Shown here: positions 1-10,338 of the stretch, piece after piece
Position numbering within the stretch: position 1 is the first letter of the stretch
Layout of the letters: the number at the start of each line of letters is the position of its first letter
Assembly (NCBI RefSeq): GCF_016906535.1
Contig: NC_057373.1
Coordinates: 1,612,001-1,676,000, forward strand
Length of the DNA stretch: 64,000 nucleotides
Direction: 5' to 3'
Source: Rhizoctonia solani
Lineage: Eukaryota > Basidiomycota > Agaricomycetes > Cantharellales > Ceratobasidiaceae
The notes under the pieces: generated by a model
The model's database searches: none
Told to the model about the DNA's origin: nothing
What the model saw: only the letters and a program-made list of their open reading frames with translations
Program-made: the position numbers and the translations under genes

Positions 1-428
1 AGACCTGGCTCTCAACTGTGCTGCGTTGCTTCTCTAGAGCCTGTATCGTATCGTAGCATTCACTCTCCTCTTCGTTACCTTCATCACTACTTTCATCGTG
101 TTTTGGATAGAGTCGAGACTGCTTATTGGGAGAATGATATACAACGTCGAAAATGATGGCAGTACCAGTCCCTTGAACGCGCAAGGAGTCTTCGACAAGA
201 AGGCTTGGGAGATGCTCGGTGACAATCTCGTTTTGTCCTTTTTGGATCACGAGCACCAATCCATGAATGGAGAAACGCAACTCTCGCTATACTACTCACC
301 TTGAGATGAAGTTGGACATGACGTTTGATCTCGGCTTGACCTGTCTGAAAGACTGTAACAGAGTCAATCAAATGATCTTGCTCCGAAGCATTGATTTTAA
401 CTCTGTGAGAAACAGGTGAATCGACCAT
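1..428 (-). CDS. DUF4140/MuiA-like protein, 5' end only (runs off the window)
   Basis: The first exon (428..300) starts at the ATG at 428-426 and encodes a short N-terminus reading VTVFQTGQAEIKRHVQL, the typical opening of the DUF4140 N-terminal domain of eukaryotic MuiA-like (DUF4139/DUF4140) proteins. A GTGAGT donor follows. The next exon, about 226..1, continues in frame with EHLPSLLVEDSLRVQGTG, also typical of the family, and then an acidic, coiled-coil-like stretch. The acceptor is not certain: AG at 228-227 keeps the frame, while a nearer AG would not. The rest of the gene lies to the left of the window. The molecular function of this family in fungi is not established, so none is assigned. 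Confidence 0.7.
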
Positions 429-1508
429 AAGTGATAACGAAGGAGTGTTGTTGAACTCTCAGCCCATGGGCATCACTCCCGGATATAAAGGTTACAATAC
501 CGTGGCGAAGCTCATTCGTGGTCCTGTGTTAGATAAGAAGTAAACAACAACAAAGCAAACAAAAATCATAGCATTCGGGGCTTTTGGGCAAGTTTGAACC
601 CCCGATCAATTGGCTCGTACGTGAGAAAGCCAAAAGCTTATGTTTGAGTTAAGAGTAATTGGAACTAATTATACAAATTTTAGGGGCCACGAGTTACGAA
701 TCTCAGGAGACTATGTATGCACACAACCGTAGTACACACACGTATTGCCAGGCTACAATTGAATAGCCGTTAGGATTAAGTATATTACCTGCCTCTTGGA
801 TCTTCGTATAGCTGATTTTGCACTATTATTATAGCGAGTAAAGTAGGATTTCACCTTGAGGCTGAGACTTTTAACGCTATTGAGGGTCGAAGTTAGCTTG
901 CGTATAGGAAAACATAGAAATTAGGTTGCTCAAACTATAGGCCTAGGACGTGGCCTTTAATGTTAATCTGAGGTATATCGTTGAGTTTGGTCAATACACA
1001 CGATGTGCGCGTGCTACATGAGAGTATTAACTTAGTAATGGCGGTTATAGTTGATGAATTCGAAGTTGAATAATGGTATGGATGTTTCCAGCAATCGTGT
1101 CCTGTTCGGTTAGAATGCACGTAGTTCATTTATTGTTAAATTGTTGACTCGTCCAATGCGCTTCGCCGCTATTAGGATTTCATATATGTGACACAGCCTA
1201 ACCGAGATGGCATGGTCCGTGCGCGCATTCTGGGTATTTATACCTTAGATCTGGCAACTGATCAAACCATCTCTTGTGCTCGGGCACGCGCTGACACCAG
1301 TGAGGTCTTTACCGAGGTTCAGCTATTTGCTGGTTGCAAATTAACTACCAAACCCGTCTCCTCTCCGTAAGGAGTTGAGCAATTTTTGGCCAAGTTTACA
1401 CACATTGTATTTTTACGGATAATTAAAGGCCTAACCCTAGTCACGGCTTGATTCTTTGACACGTGACCGTGACGCGGGCTCGCGTTTATTGTATTCTTGA
1501 TTACCACC
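429..1508. other. Intergenic region, no gene seen
   Basis: About 1.1 kb between two divergent genes. Short ORFs here have no recognisable protein character. It presumably holds both promoters, but I see no distinctive element. Confidence 0.5.
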
Positions 1509-4500
1509 ATGCCCCGGAATAAGCAATCTGCCCAAGATGTTAAGCCTCTCACTCCTGACACATACACGACCCCTATACCCGAAATATTTCAACAAGTCCA
1601 GGCATCGACTGCCAATCACAATAAAAACTGTGTAGCTCTTGCCAAATTGTTTAGCGGATGTGCTGGGATCTACGAGGAGGTTCAATCACGAGGAGGAGGA
1701 ATCCGTTTGACTGGAGAAAAGGCCTTTCAACTTATGTTCGCGAGGATGGTCAACAGCGTCCTGCCTATCAAGAAGGGCGTTTCCAACGCAGACAGAGTGA
1801 TTAGATTTATTGGGTCGTTTGTCAAATATATTACCGACAAAGGTCAGTAGCCCGTTTTATCGACACTAGCCTATATCTAACAGTTATAGGCAGCCGCCCA
1901 ACAGAAGGCCAAGGAAAACGAAGAGAACCCAGCTGATAGCGACGAAGAGGATGACGATACCCCAGCCTCGCGTTTCGTCACTTATCTGTTGAAATACGTG
2001 CTTCAAGGTTTCGTAGCTAAAGACAAAAATATCAGATACCGCTGTGTTCATATCACCGCCGAGATGATTTCCGGGTTAGGGGAAATTGAGTAAGTTTGGC
2101 ATTGTAAACTCGATACCAACCCATTAACGCCAAACTTCTTCAGTGAGGACATTTATGAGAGTTTAAGAAGTTCTTTGCTAGATAGAGCGCAGGACAAAGA
2201 GACGTTCGTTCGTTTGCAAGCAGCTATCGCACTGGCGAAGCTGGCTCGGGGCGAAGATATGCAAAGGGAGCAGCGAGAGGTGTATTTGTCTGACGTTCTG
2301 ATTGACATGATACAATATGATTCTGCTCCGTAAGTTTCTGAATTATCGCTACCTACGATTTTACTCATTCTTGTACAGTGAAGTTCGCCGAGCGGCACTC
2401 CTAAATTTTGCTCCTACTCAAAGGACACTAAAAACCATACTCGCCCGAACACGAGACGTAGATACCACTTTGAGGAAGCTTGTGTATCATCATGTCTTAT
2501 CAAGCTTAAAACCCGAGGTCTTATCAGTAGCACAGCGAGAAGAGGTAGTGAGCAACGGGCTTGGTGACCGTGAAGAAAGTGTGCGCGGTGCAGCTGCTCG
2601 AATGATTGGTACTTGGGTGGATGCCAAGAATGGAGATCTGCTCGAGGTAAGCACATTTTAATTCGCCAACAGGATGACAATCAACGATCTTTCAGTTCCT
2701 AAAATATTTTGACCTACTGAAAAGTAAAGTCGCCGAAGATGCATTACTCTCGGTTTTCCTTGCCCGTCCTGAAATTCATGACTCTGTCCAGTTTGGAGGT
2801 GCGTCTGGTATTCTCTTGCTGATTCCCGGTATTGACCTATATCGAAAGATGACTATTGGAGCAATTTGACACCTGAAAAAGCATTCCTTGCACGAGTGTT
2901 TATTGACCGTTGCGTTGCCGAAAAGGACAACGAAAGGTTGGATAGGTCGCTCCCCGTGGTAACCATGTTTGCGTTCCGTATACAACAAGAGTACAACAAA
3001 CTTTTGGAAGTGTTACGCCAGCTCGAGGTTCGCAATAACAAAGACTCCGAGTCAAGTGATGAAGAGGACGAAAAAAAGGATGTACAATTGGAGGAGCAGG
3101 CTATCGACGGAGAGCTAATACTTGGAGAACTTCTCGGTTTTGCTGTCAATTTGGACTATGGAGATGAAACTGGAAGGAGAAGAATGTTCCAGCTTATAAG
3201 TCTGTGGGTCTTACTACATTGCTTGTTCGTTAAGCTAATCGTAAGCGCTATAGGGGATATGTTGTCACAAGAGGCTTTGCCAGTCGGTTTATTAAACCGG
3301 GGCCTGGATGTCTTACTTAAGCTCTCTGAGAATGAGCGTGATATGATTCGGGTGGTCGTGGAGATTGTTACTGAGCTACGGGACGTGCTGATTAAGGATG
3401 GTGATGCTCAAGTACGCCCCCCATATAAATGAAGGCATTTGTAACTTACCCACTTTGTTAGCTCGAGGGCGTACAAGCCGCCGACGATCGCACAACCCAG
3501 TGGGGTGACGAAGAGCGGACCCAGTTGGGTACAAGGCCAACAGAGCCTGAACTCAGTGAAGAGGACCTCATGCACAAACTTGCTATTGATTTGCGTTGTG
3601 TTACGCTATGTGTTGGGATGTTGGAGCGAGTGAATTCGGTTAGTAGTAAACACATTCGCGCAATTAGCATTTATTAACGGAATAACCAGACCCTTCAAGA
3701 AAATTCGGCGCTGCACGGATTAGTGCCCGAATTGATTATTCCTAGCATCCAAAGCAAACACCCTCAATTACGGGAGAAAGGACTCGTGTGTCTGGGCCTG
3801 TGTTGCTTGATTGACAAGGTTAGTTAATTCAATTTAGTGGGTGGGTGCGGTATACCTAGCTCACGACCATAATTAGCGCATGACTGCTGGTTCTTATCAG
3901 CTTTTTGTCAACCAAGTTCAAACTGCATCCACTGAGGTGAAGAAGAAGGTTCTGCCAATCTTATACGACTTGATTATGGTCCATCATGACGCCGAGTATT
4001 TACGGGAGCCCCGAATGATTAACTTTTTAATGCACCAGCTGGAAGACGAGGAGGAGGAAATTCAAGCGATTACTTGCGTCGGGTTTGCCAAACTGCTGTT
4101 GGCTGGAATCGTAACGGATGATAAGGTATGTGGGTTCGCCTTGGCGTTAGGGCCGCTCTAATCAAGTCCCGTTAGGTACTACGCAGTTTGGTTGCATCCT
4201 ACTTGCAACCAGACACCGTGGACAATCAGCCCCTTCGACAATGCCTTAGCTACTTTCTGCCGGTTTATTGCTACTCTTCATCTAACAACCAGCGCACCAT
4301 GCAAAGAGTGAGGTCTTGCCTGGTCGTACACACCTATTTATACTAAGACTATGGCTTATATAGGTGTTTATGGTCCTCTTCAAACTTCTCTGTGAAGTAT
4401 ATCATGACAAGGACGATTCTCAAGAGATGATTACTCCTGCCCAGCTAGGAGCACTCTTTTTGGATTGGATGGATCCGTTGAAAGTTGTGTGAGTCGTCTG

Positions 4501-5257
4501 ACCTAGTCTATGTGCCCCATCTCTTTGACTTACCATTTTGGATATAAACAGAGAAGTCTTGGGACAGAAGCATGATGACTCCGTACACGTAGATGTAGGC
4601 TGCGACATAATCAGGGAGCTATTTGAGAAGAACATGGAAAGTGAGTATCAACATAACCAATTTCTTCCTGTCTTGTTCACCTGCTTGTAATCCAGAGGAA
4701 GTACGCAAAGTGCTGGTTCAGTTACTCGGGAAGCTATATCTTCCAGACCAGCTCAGCGATGCCAAGGTCCTTAGTCTTCACTTGTTGATTATGAATCTCA
4801 AGCTCGTGAGTACCCGGTATAACATTCAGCTCGCTCTTACATTTTCCTTTACTAGCGCCGACCATTGAGAGATGCACCCAATCGTAATGCATTTACCAAA
4901 TTTGAAGCATCTTTCAGGAAAAAATACAGTGCTCAACTTACAGGCATGAGCGAAGCGGACCACGCTGCGTTCCAAGAGTCGCATATCCAGGAGCTCCAAA
5001 GTTGGATCGATGAAATCGAGGCCGACAGTGATGCTGAAGAGTACGCGCACCCTGATGCGACGCAGGAAGGAAAAAGAACCAGTCGGGCCAGGAGGGTCAA
5101 GTCCGAAGCAGCTTCCAGAGCCGAGTCTGTGCATCAGGAAGAGGCAGCGGAGGGATCTGCGGCCGACGAAGAAAAGCCCGAGGTTACAGCAGAAGAGCCG
5201 TATGATGGCGAGGAAGAGGAAGAGGAAGAAGGCGAAGAGGAAGAAGAAGAGGATTGA
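1509..5257 (+). CDS. YCG1: Condensin complex subunit, HEAT-repeat type (Ycg1/CAP-G/Cnd3)
   Basis: Fifteen exons join in a consistent frame into a 1,002-residue protein: 1509-1842, 1894-2089, 2144-2329, 2379-2646, 2696-2798, 2849-3199, 3254-3411, 3462-3638, 3690-3818, 3877-4125, 4176-4307, 4364-4488, 4552-4640, 4696-4805, 4856-5257. I chose the ATG at 1509 because it lies in a good ACCACC context and no in-frame ATG precedes it. The order is helical HEAT repeats from the N-terminus (IPEIFQQVQAS, KNCVALAKLFSG), an acidic linker, the mid-region motif KHPQLREKGLVCLGLCCL, and a very acidic Glu-rich tail. This matches the non-SMC HEAT subunit of condensin, which binds the kleisin and clamps DNA during mitotic chromosome compaction in the nucleus. 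The length fits the fungal family. No frame breaks are seen. Confidence 0.93.
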
Positions 5258-5724
5258 GAACAATGCACTGGTCAGGTTGTAGTACATTGTATTTATCTAT
5301 TCTATCATATTCGGTGTGATGTATGCTCGGCAACGACTTGTGAGGGTTACATGAACACATGTATCCTAAATCGTATAATCTGTATCGTCTACTACTCGAC
5401 TTCAGCCATCAAGTGGGAGGATGCTATGCGAAGCGCCTGCAGGACATTAATCTGATGCACACTTGGGCTGCTTATTACATGGAATCCTCTGGTTCTTAGT
5501 TCAAAAGATCTCGCTATGTTTCAGACAACACCGATCATCATTAATCGTATACCCCAGTACTAAGACCACTTTTAATACAAACGTATCATAGCCGCAGACA
5601 TCTGCAAAACCGTACATAGAGCCAAACAAAAATATAAAACATACAGAAAACGAATAGAAACCCCAAAATATCCATTCCTACAACGCTTCCTAGGAATTAT
5701 GTGCACCTATATGCCAACGCACAC
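5258..5724. other. Intergenic region between convergent genes
   Basis: This stretch holds the 3' ends of the condensin gene and of the minus-strand Rap1-like gene. It is AT-rich near 5590-5690. No ORF of coding character is seen. Confidence 0.5.
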
Positions 5725-8019
5725 CTACCCCTCCATCGCATCTAGCCCAAAGTCTCTCAGGCCCTCTCCCACTCCGTTTGTCGATCCGGGAGGTTGTGCT
5801 CCAGCTGCCATGGCGGCCGCCGCATTAGTTGCAAGGATCTTTTTCATGAGATGGTCAATTTGGTTCTTGTGGATCCTGTGGTGCTCTTGCCAGCCTTTCC
5901 ATGGGTGATGAGGATGCAGTTGGGCAAAGCGCTGGAAGATAGCGTCAGACGTTCCTTGTGGGCCAGTAGCAAAATATCGAGCCAGTAAAAGGTCATCTTC
6001 ATTGTCGTAACGCTTGCGTTTCTGAGGCGGTCCTTGTGGAAGTGGTTGGTCGGGGGCACTGGTAGAGGTGGATGCGGCAGCACTTGTTGAAGGATGAGAG
6101 AACGAAGTAGTTGGGGGTTGGTTGGCAGCCATGGACGGATCGGCCTCGAGTTCATGTTTATGCCGGCGCCAATATTTCATCCATGATGCGCGAGAATGAT
6201 GTGGGGCCTAGATACCAAGCCAATACATAAGCTTTAGACAATGCGAAACCTAGCATGAACCCACCCGCTCGGCCACGTCCTTCCAAAACTGGACCATATC
6301 GAGCTCCGGATTCTTGCGCCGGCGGTAGTGCAAAAACTTCATCAAGAAGGTTACGTCTGTCTCGGTAAACGCGATTCCTTTGCCTGTCGTGCTTCGGTAC
6401 AAGGCTCTAGGTGGAGTCGGGCTCCGGTCTGTACGGCCCAGCCCCACGACCGAAGGTCGGACCGAGGTAGATGGAGCAGCAAGTTGGTGTGTTCCTGCTC
6501 CATTGCTCGGAGGCGGGGGGCCTGTTCGATCTTCAGAGACAGGATCATCCATAGTGTACGCCCCCAGTCGAATCTGGTGTTTATTGCAGTAGCGACGCCA
6601 CGAATAAAAGGTATGGTGGGGTGCCTTGACAGCCAGACGTTCACATATCTCTCGTAGCGAAAGAACCAGACCTTGGTTCTGACAATATTCGATATAGGAC
6701 TTGAGATATTGGACGTCATCGGCAGTGAAGAGATTACCACCATGTGTGGATTTGACTACCCGTGCTGGAGGGTCGGGCGAACGAGCAGGAGGTCCTCGGG
6801 CTGAAACTAGCTTTTGTGGGTCAACTTTTTCAGACAAGACCTACGGAAGGGTTAGGAAAGTACAGAAAGGATGTGAATAGGCATACATTGCGAGTGCGAC
6901 CGCTACGGGTGCGCTTTCGCCCACGAGGTTCTTCTTCCTCTTCCGGTTCAGCAGGCTCTGGGCTTTGTGAGGGGTTCTCGGGCTGAGAGGGTGCGACGGT
7001 TTGCGCAGGAGCGGGAATGTATTCGTATGGAAGCTGCTGAAACTAGATGCAAGTCAGACGTGGGTTCACTGAATGCGGAATGAAACTCTTGACATGATCA
7101 TAATACGATGGCTCTGCATCTTCTCCTGGTGCTGCCCAGCCCTGTTCATCGCCGGGATAGCCAGGGTAGGGTGGATAGGCCGAGCCTTCGATAACCGGTA
7201 CGGTGAGAGCCGGATATTGTTGGTTAGTAGCCCATTGGGTTGGGGGAGGTGCACCAGTGTAGTACGGCTGCTGAGGTTGGGTAGGATAGTGTGGATGTTC
7301 AGGCCATTGCTGATACTGGATCTGGGCGGTAAAGGCGGGTCCAGGGGGCGGAGCAGGGTCTGTGCGTCGGCGGCGACGGGTGGCAGCGCGAGGAGACTCG
7401 GGGTCTTGGGGCGGGGTTGAGGATTGGCGGGAGGCGCGGGCTGGTGGTCGGGGGCCCGGTCACGCTCGGTGCCGTCAACCTTGAATCCGGCATAATTGGT
7501 TCTAAACGTTTGGAGTTGACCTGCGGTTATGCACGCATGGACCCATTGCGCGTTGAGGACAGTCTTGCCGCGCTTGGCGCTGTACTGGCGGTAGAGGTTT
7601 TGACCCGACTCTTTGGTGGGGTCCACTGTGACGGTGTCAGGGGACTGCACCGACGAACCCAACTCTAACTTACCCAGAATGTACGGGACTGTGCTGTATG
7701 CCGTAGCCACGACCCCGCTGTGTTTCTGCTCACTGTAAGTTTTTATGAAGCATATGTATATAGAGTTTGCATACCTCAATCAAGCGAATAATCTCATCTC
7801 GCCCAGGAACATCTTTCTCAACATACATTGACAGCGGCGCGCCGTTATGAGGTCGACAAACAGCTCCGGATTGTCGTTGGCAGCAACATGTTGTACTGGT
7901 GGGTGCGGTTGCTGTGGCTGTGGCTGTGAAGCATGTGTCGGCGCCGGCGCAATCTGCGGCGGGACCACGACCGCACCCCTTCCTATCGGGTTTCGACTCC
8001 GGCGGTTCTGCTGGGACAT
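5725..8019 (-). CDS. BRCT + triple Myb-like protein, Rap1-like (two frame breaks)
   Basis: Five exons on the minus strand: 8019-7775, 7725-7094, 7036-6887, 6840-6265, 6207-5725, about 695 residues if two single-base gaps are allowed for. The N-terminus is Pro/Gln-rich. A BRCT domain follows (PLSMYVEKDVPGRDEIIRLI, VVATAYSTVPYI, the tryptophan motif NAQWVHACI), then a Pro-rich linker and an Arg-rich patch. Three Myb/Rap1-type helical units follow: FTADDVQYLKSYIEYCQ...SWRRYCNKH, FTETDVTFLMKFLHYRR...SWMKYWRRH, and DLLLARYFATG...WQEHHRIH. BRCT followed by Rap1-type Myb modules is the architecture of Rap1/TERF2IP, a telomere and chromatin protein. The Rap1 assignment is inference from domain order. 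Frame is lost near 7851 and again near 7450-7454; each break is fixed by one extra base. The ATG at 8019 is the first in the conserved frame. Confidence 0.7.
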
Positions 8020-8405
8020 CTGCAGCGAGAGGTCGTGTCAGGGGTCCGACCAAGTGGTTGCTGGGAAGAGGGCAACATGACACGTAATCAAATACTATTA
8101 CGTCATATACACTGCAATTGGCAACCACCACCAAACTCCCCAAATGAGCTCGCTGAATGATCAGGACAGCCTGAATCCATATGCATGGTTTTTTCTCACT
8201 TGGCTATTATAGATCATTCGAATGTAGCCCTATTTTCAGCTGTGTGAATCGCATACCCTAATATACGCCTTCTGAGGAAAGCCCTGGAGCCGAGACCACG
8301 GTTGGTTCTAAAAGCCTGGTCAAATATTTGTTTTCGCCTGGCCAATTGTACCATCAATTACAACGCAACTATAACCACTGTGCTATGGTACATGCATTAT
8401 GTGCA
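8020..8405. other. Intergenic region, no gene seen
   Basis: Lies upstream of the Rap1-like gene and downstream of the HAD gene. The short ORFs on the plus strand look like shadows. Confidence 0.4.
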
Positions 8406-9331
8406 TTACTTCTCAAACTCTGCTTCGGCTGCATCCGCCATAGCTCCAAGTGTCACGAACTTGAACGTGTATGAGGCCGGAGAGTTCCTTCCGATAGTTA
8501 CGTCTACCCTATCGTGAATAACCAAGACCTAATTCTAATCAGAAAACTTACTTTCTCTGGCAATCCAAGAGGACTTGAGCCCAAGGTTATTCGCTGGCGC
8601 ATGGTCATGGAACAAGCTTTGTGCTGTAACCAAAACCTCCTCCTTTTCAATACCAAAATTCTTTTTGATCTCTTTTAACGCGTAAAGAAAGTTCCTCTCG
8701 TCAGGTTTGTAACTTCCTACATCCTGCGCAGTTACAATCTGACTAAACTTGGCACCTTCGCTGTCCAGCTTTTGTACAGTGTGTTTGAAAGTTTCGTTGT
8801 CAACATTGGAGTATGGCGAGCTTGTAGTATTTGGATAATTTGGCCAGGGCAGTGCATGTGTCAGGGAATGGTCTCCAATTCCGGATGGACTGTCCGAATG
8901 CCTGGTCGAGTTCGGGGGTACTTTCGACTCCTAACCTTGCCGCGAGACCCTTGTGCGTGTTTGCAAGTATATCGGAGTAAATCATATCTGGGTGCTGGCG
9001 TTGAAGCTCCGATTCGACCTCTGATAAAAAAAAAAAAGGAACGGTTAAGACAAAGTTATATGCGTGTTAAAGGATGGATCATACCCTCGAATGCATCTAA
9101 TTTCTCCCTCCTAGTCCATCTAGAAGTTTCGTTGGACCGGTTAAGCAATGGTTCGATCCCATCGATGACACCAGACTCCCAGTCCTACTCGTAGGATAAA
9201 TTTAGACGAGGGATCTTCAAACTTGTCATGACCAAGACAAAGATACGCACAATCAACGTCCCATAGACATCAAAATTCAAAACTTTAAAGTCCGAGAGTT
9301 TCTTGTTCTCTGGGTTTTGAATGTTCGACAT
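8406..9331 (-). CDS. Haloacid dehalogenase-like hydrolase ((S)-2-haloacid dehalogenase type), one frame break
   Basis: Four exons on the minus strand: 9331-9251, 9184-9085, 9020-8552, 8503-8406, about 249 residues. HAD motif I is at the start (FDVYGTLIDWESG, nucleophile Asp and following hydrophobic-Thr-Leu). The cap region contains GVESTPELDQAFGQSIRNW. Motif II is AILSNVDNET once the frame is repaired. Motif III Lys is in DVGSYKPDERNF, and late residues ASYTFKF follow. This order matches the type II 2-haloacid dehalogenase family of cytosolic hydrolases that remove halide from short 2-haloacids. The natural fungal substrate is unknown. The frame is broken at about 8809-8813, where one copy of a CT dinucleotide seems to be missing just at motif II. 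The last exon needs the AG at 8505-8504, because the nearer acceptor gives a stop. Confidence 0.82.
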
Positions 9332-10338
9332 GGGCGGAACTTATTGGCTGTCGAGAGTTATGAATAATGGATGGCGTATCTGGAAATTCAACCCCGCCTT
9401 GAGTGGAGGTTTAAGTACTGGGAGGATGTGAGTGATGATGTAATTCCTCTCTTTCGGCGCGCAATGCGCACGAGTCATGTAGCTTCTATTCCCTTCTATC
9501 TCTAAAAGGGATGGGATTCAATGGTTGCGCGAGTCAGATGGAAATACGGGACCGCGCATATAACCGATCATTCGACGGCATAGCACTACCGAGGGGTCAG
9601 ATGGGCCATATCATTGATGCACATGGTACGATCTACAAGAAGGTAACGCATTCCAGCACCTAGGGTTATGATCCATTGTATTTGGGTTAGCACTGCAATA
9701 AGTCGCAGGAACGATTGTCAAAGTTTTCCCACTGTATGATCATGACTCGAAGTCGTGAGACCCAAGGCTTAATTATTAGTCCGGTAGTATATACATGAAC
9801 CTCGTGGATGGTATGTGGAATAGTATCGGAAAGATATACAAAAAATGATATTCGGCCGTCCCATGAATTAATCAGCAAATAAGTGAGTTCGATATATTCC
9901 ACCCTGCACCTGGATAGCCGTGCACGTGGCTACGGCTAGACCTCATTCCTAATGCTAGTTTGGGCGGGGCTAAAGTTGTAGTTATGGACACAGGTGAATC
10001 ATATGCATAGGGTTAGGTTACAAAATGCCAGAGATCCGAAAATGGACTTTACGGGCAACGTATCTTCGATAATCATCTCCATGACATAGCCATACGTCCC
10101 GCTCGAATGCTTCGCGTCTATCATTTTATGTATGAAGATCGCACGGCTCAATGTCCTTTCAAAACCTCCGGCTAAGGTCACACAAAATACGGTGGATTAC
10201 AGTAACCAATTTCAGACTCTGAAAATAGCACACAAGTAATAGGAGCTGATTACCTAATGACGGGGTCCTCTGTGTACCGACCTTTGTGTGACCTGCTCTT
10301 GATCGACTCTGATTCCTTACTACCACCGAGCGACGATC
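9332..10338. other. Intergenic region between divergent genes, no gene seen
   Basis: About 1 kb between the HAD gene and the E2 gene. Small minus-strand ORFs (9687-9902, 9999-10181) have no conserved motif, so I call nothing here. Confidence 0.45.

Noticed and set aside
9022..9042. Long A/T-run in the HAD gene
   Set aside because: It is the pyrimidine tract of an intron on the minus strand, not a retroelement tail.
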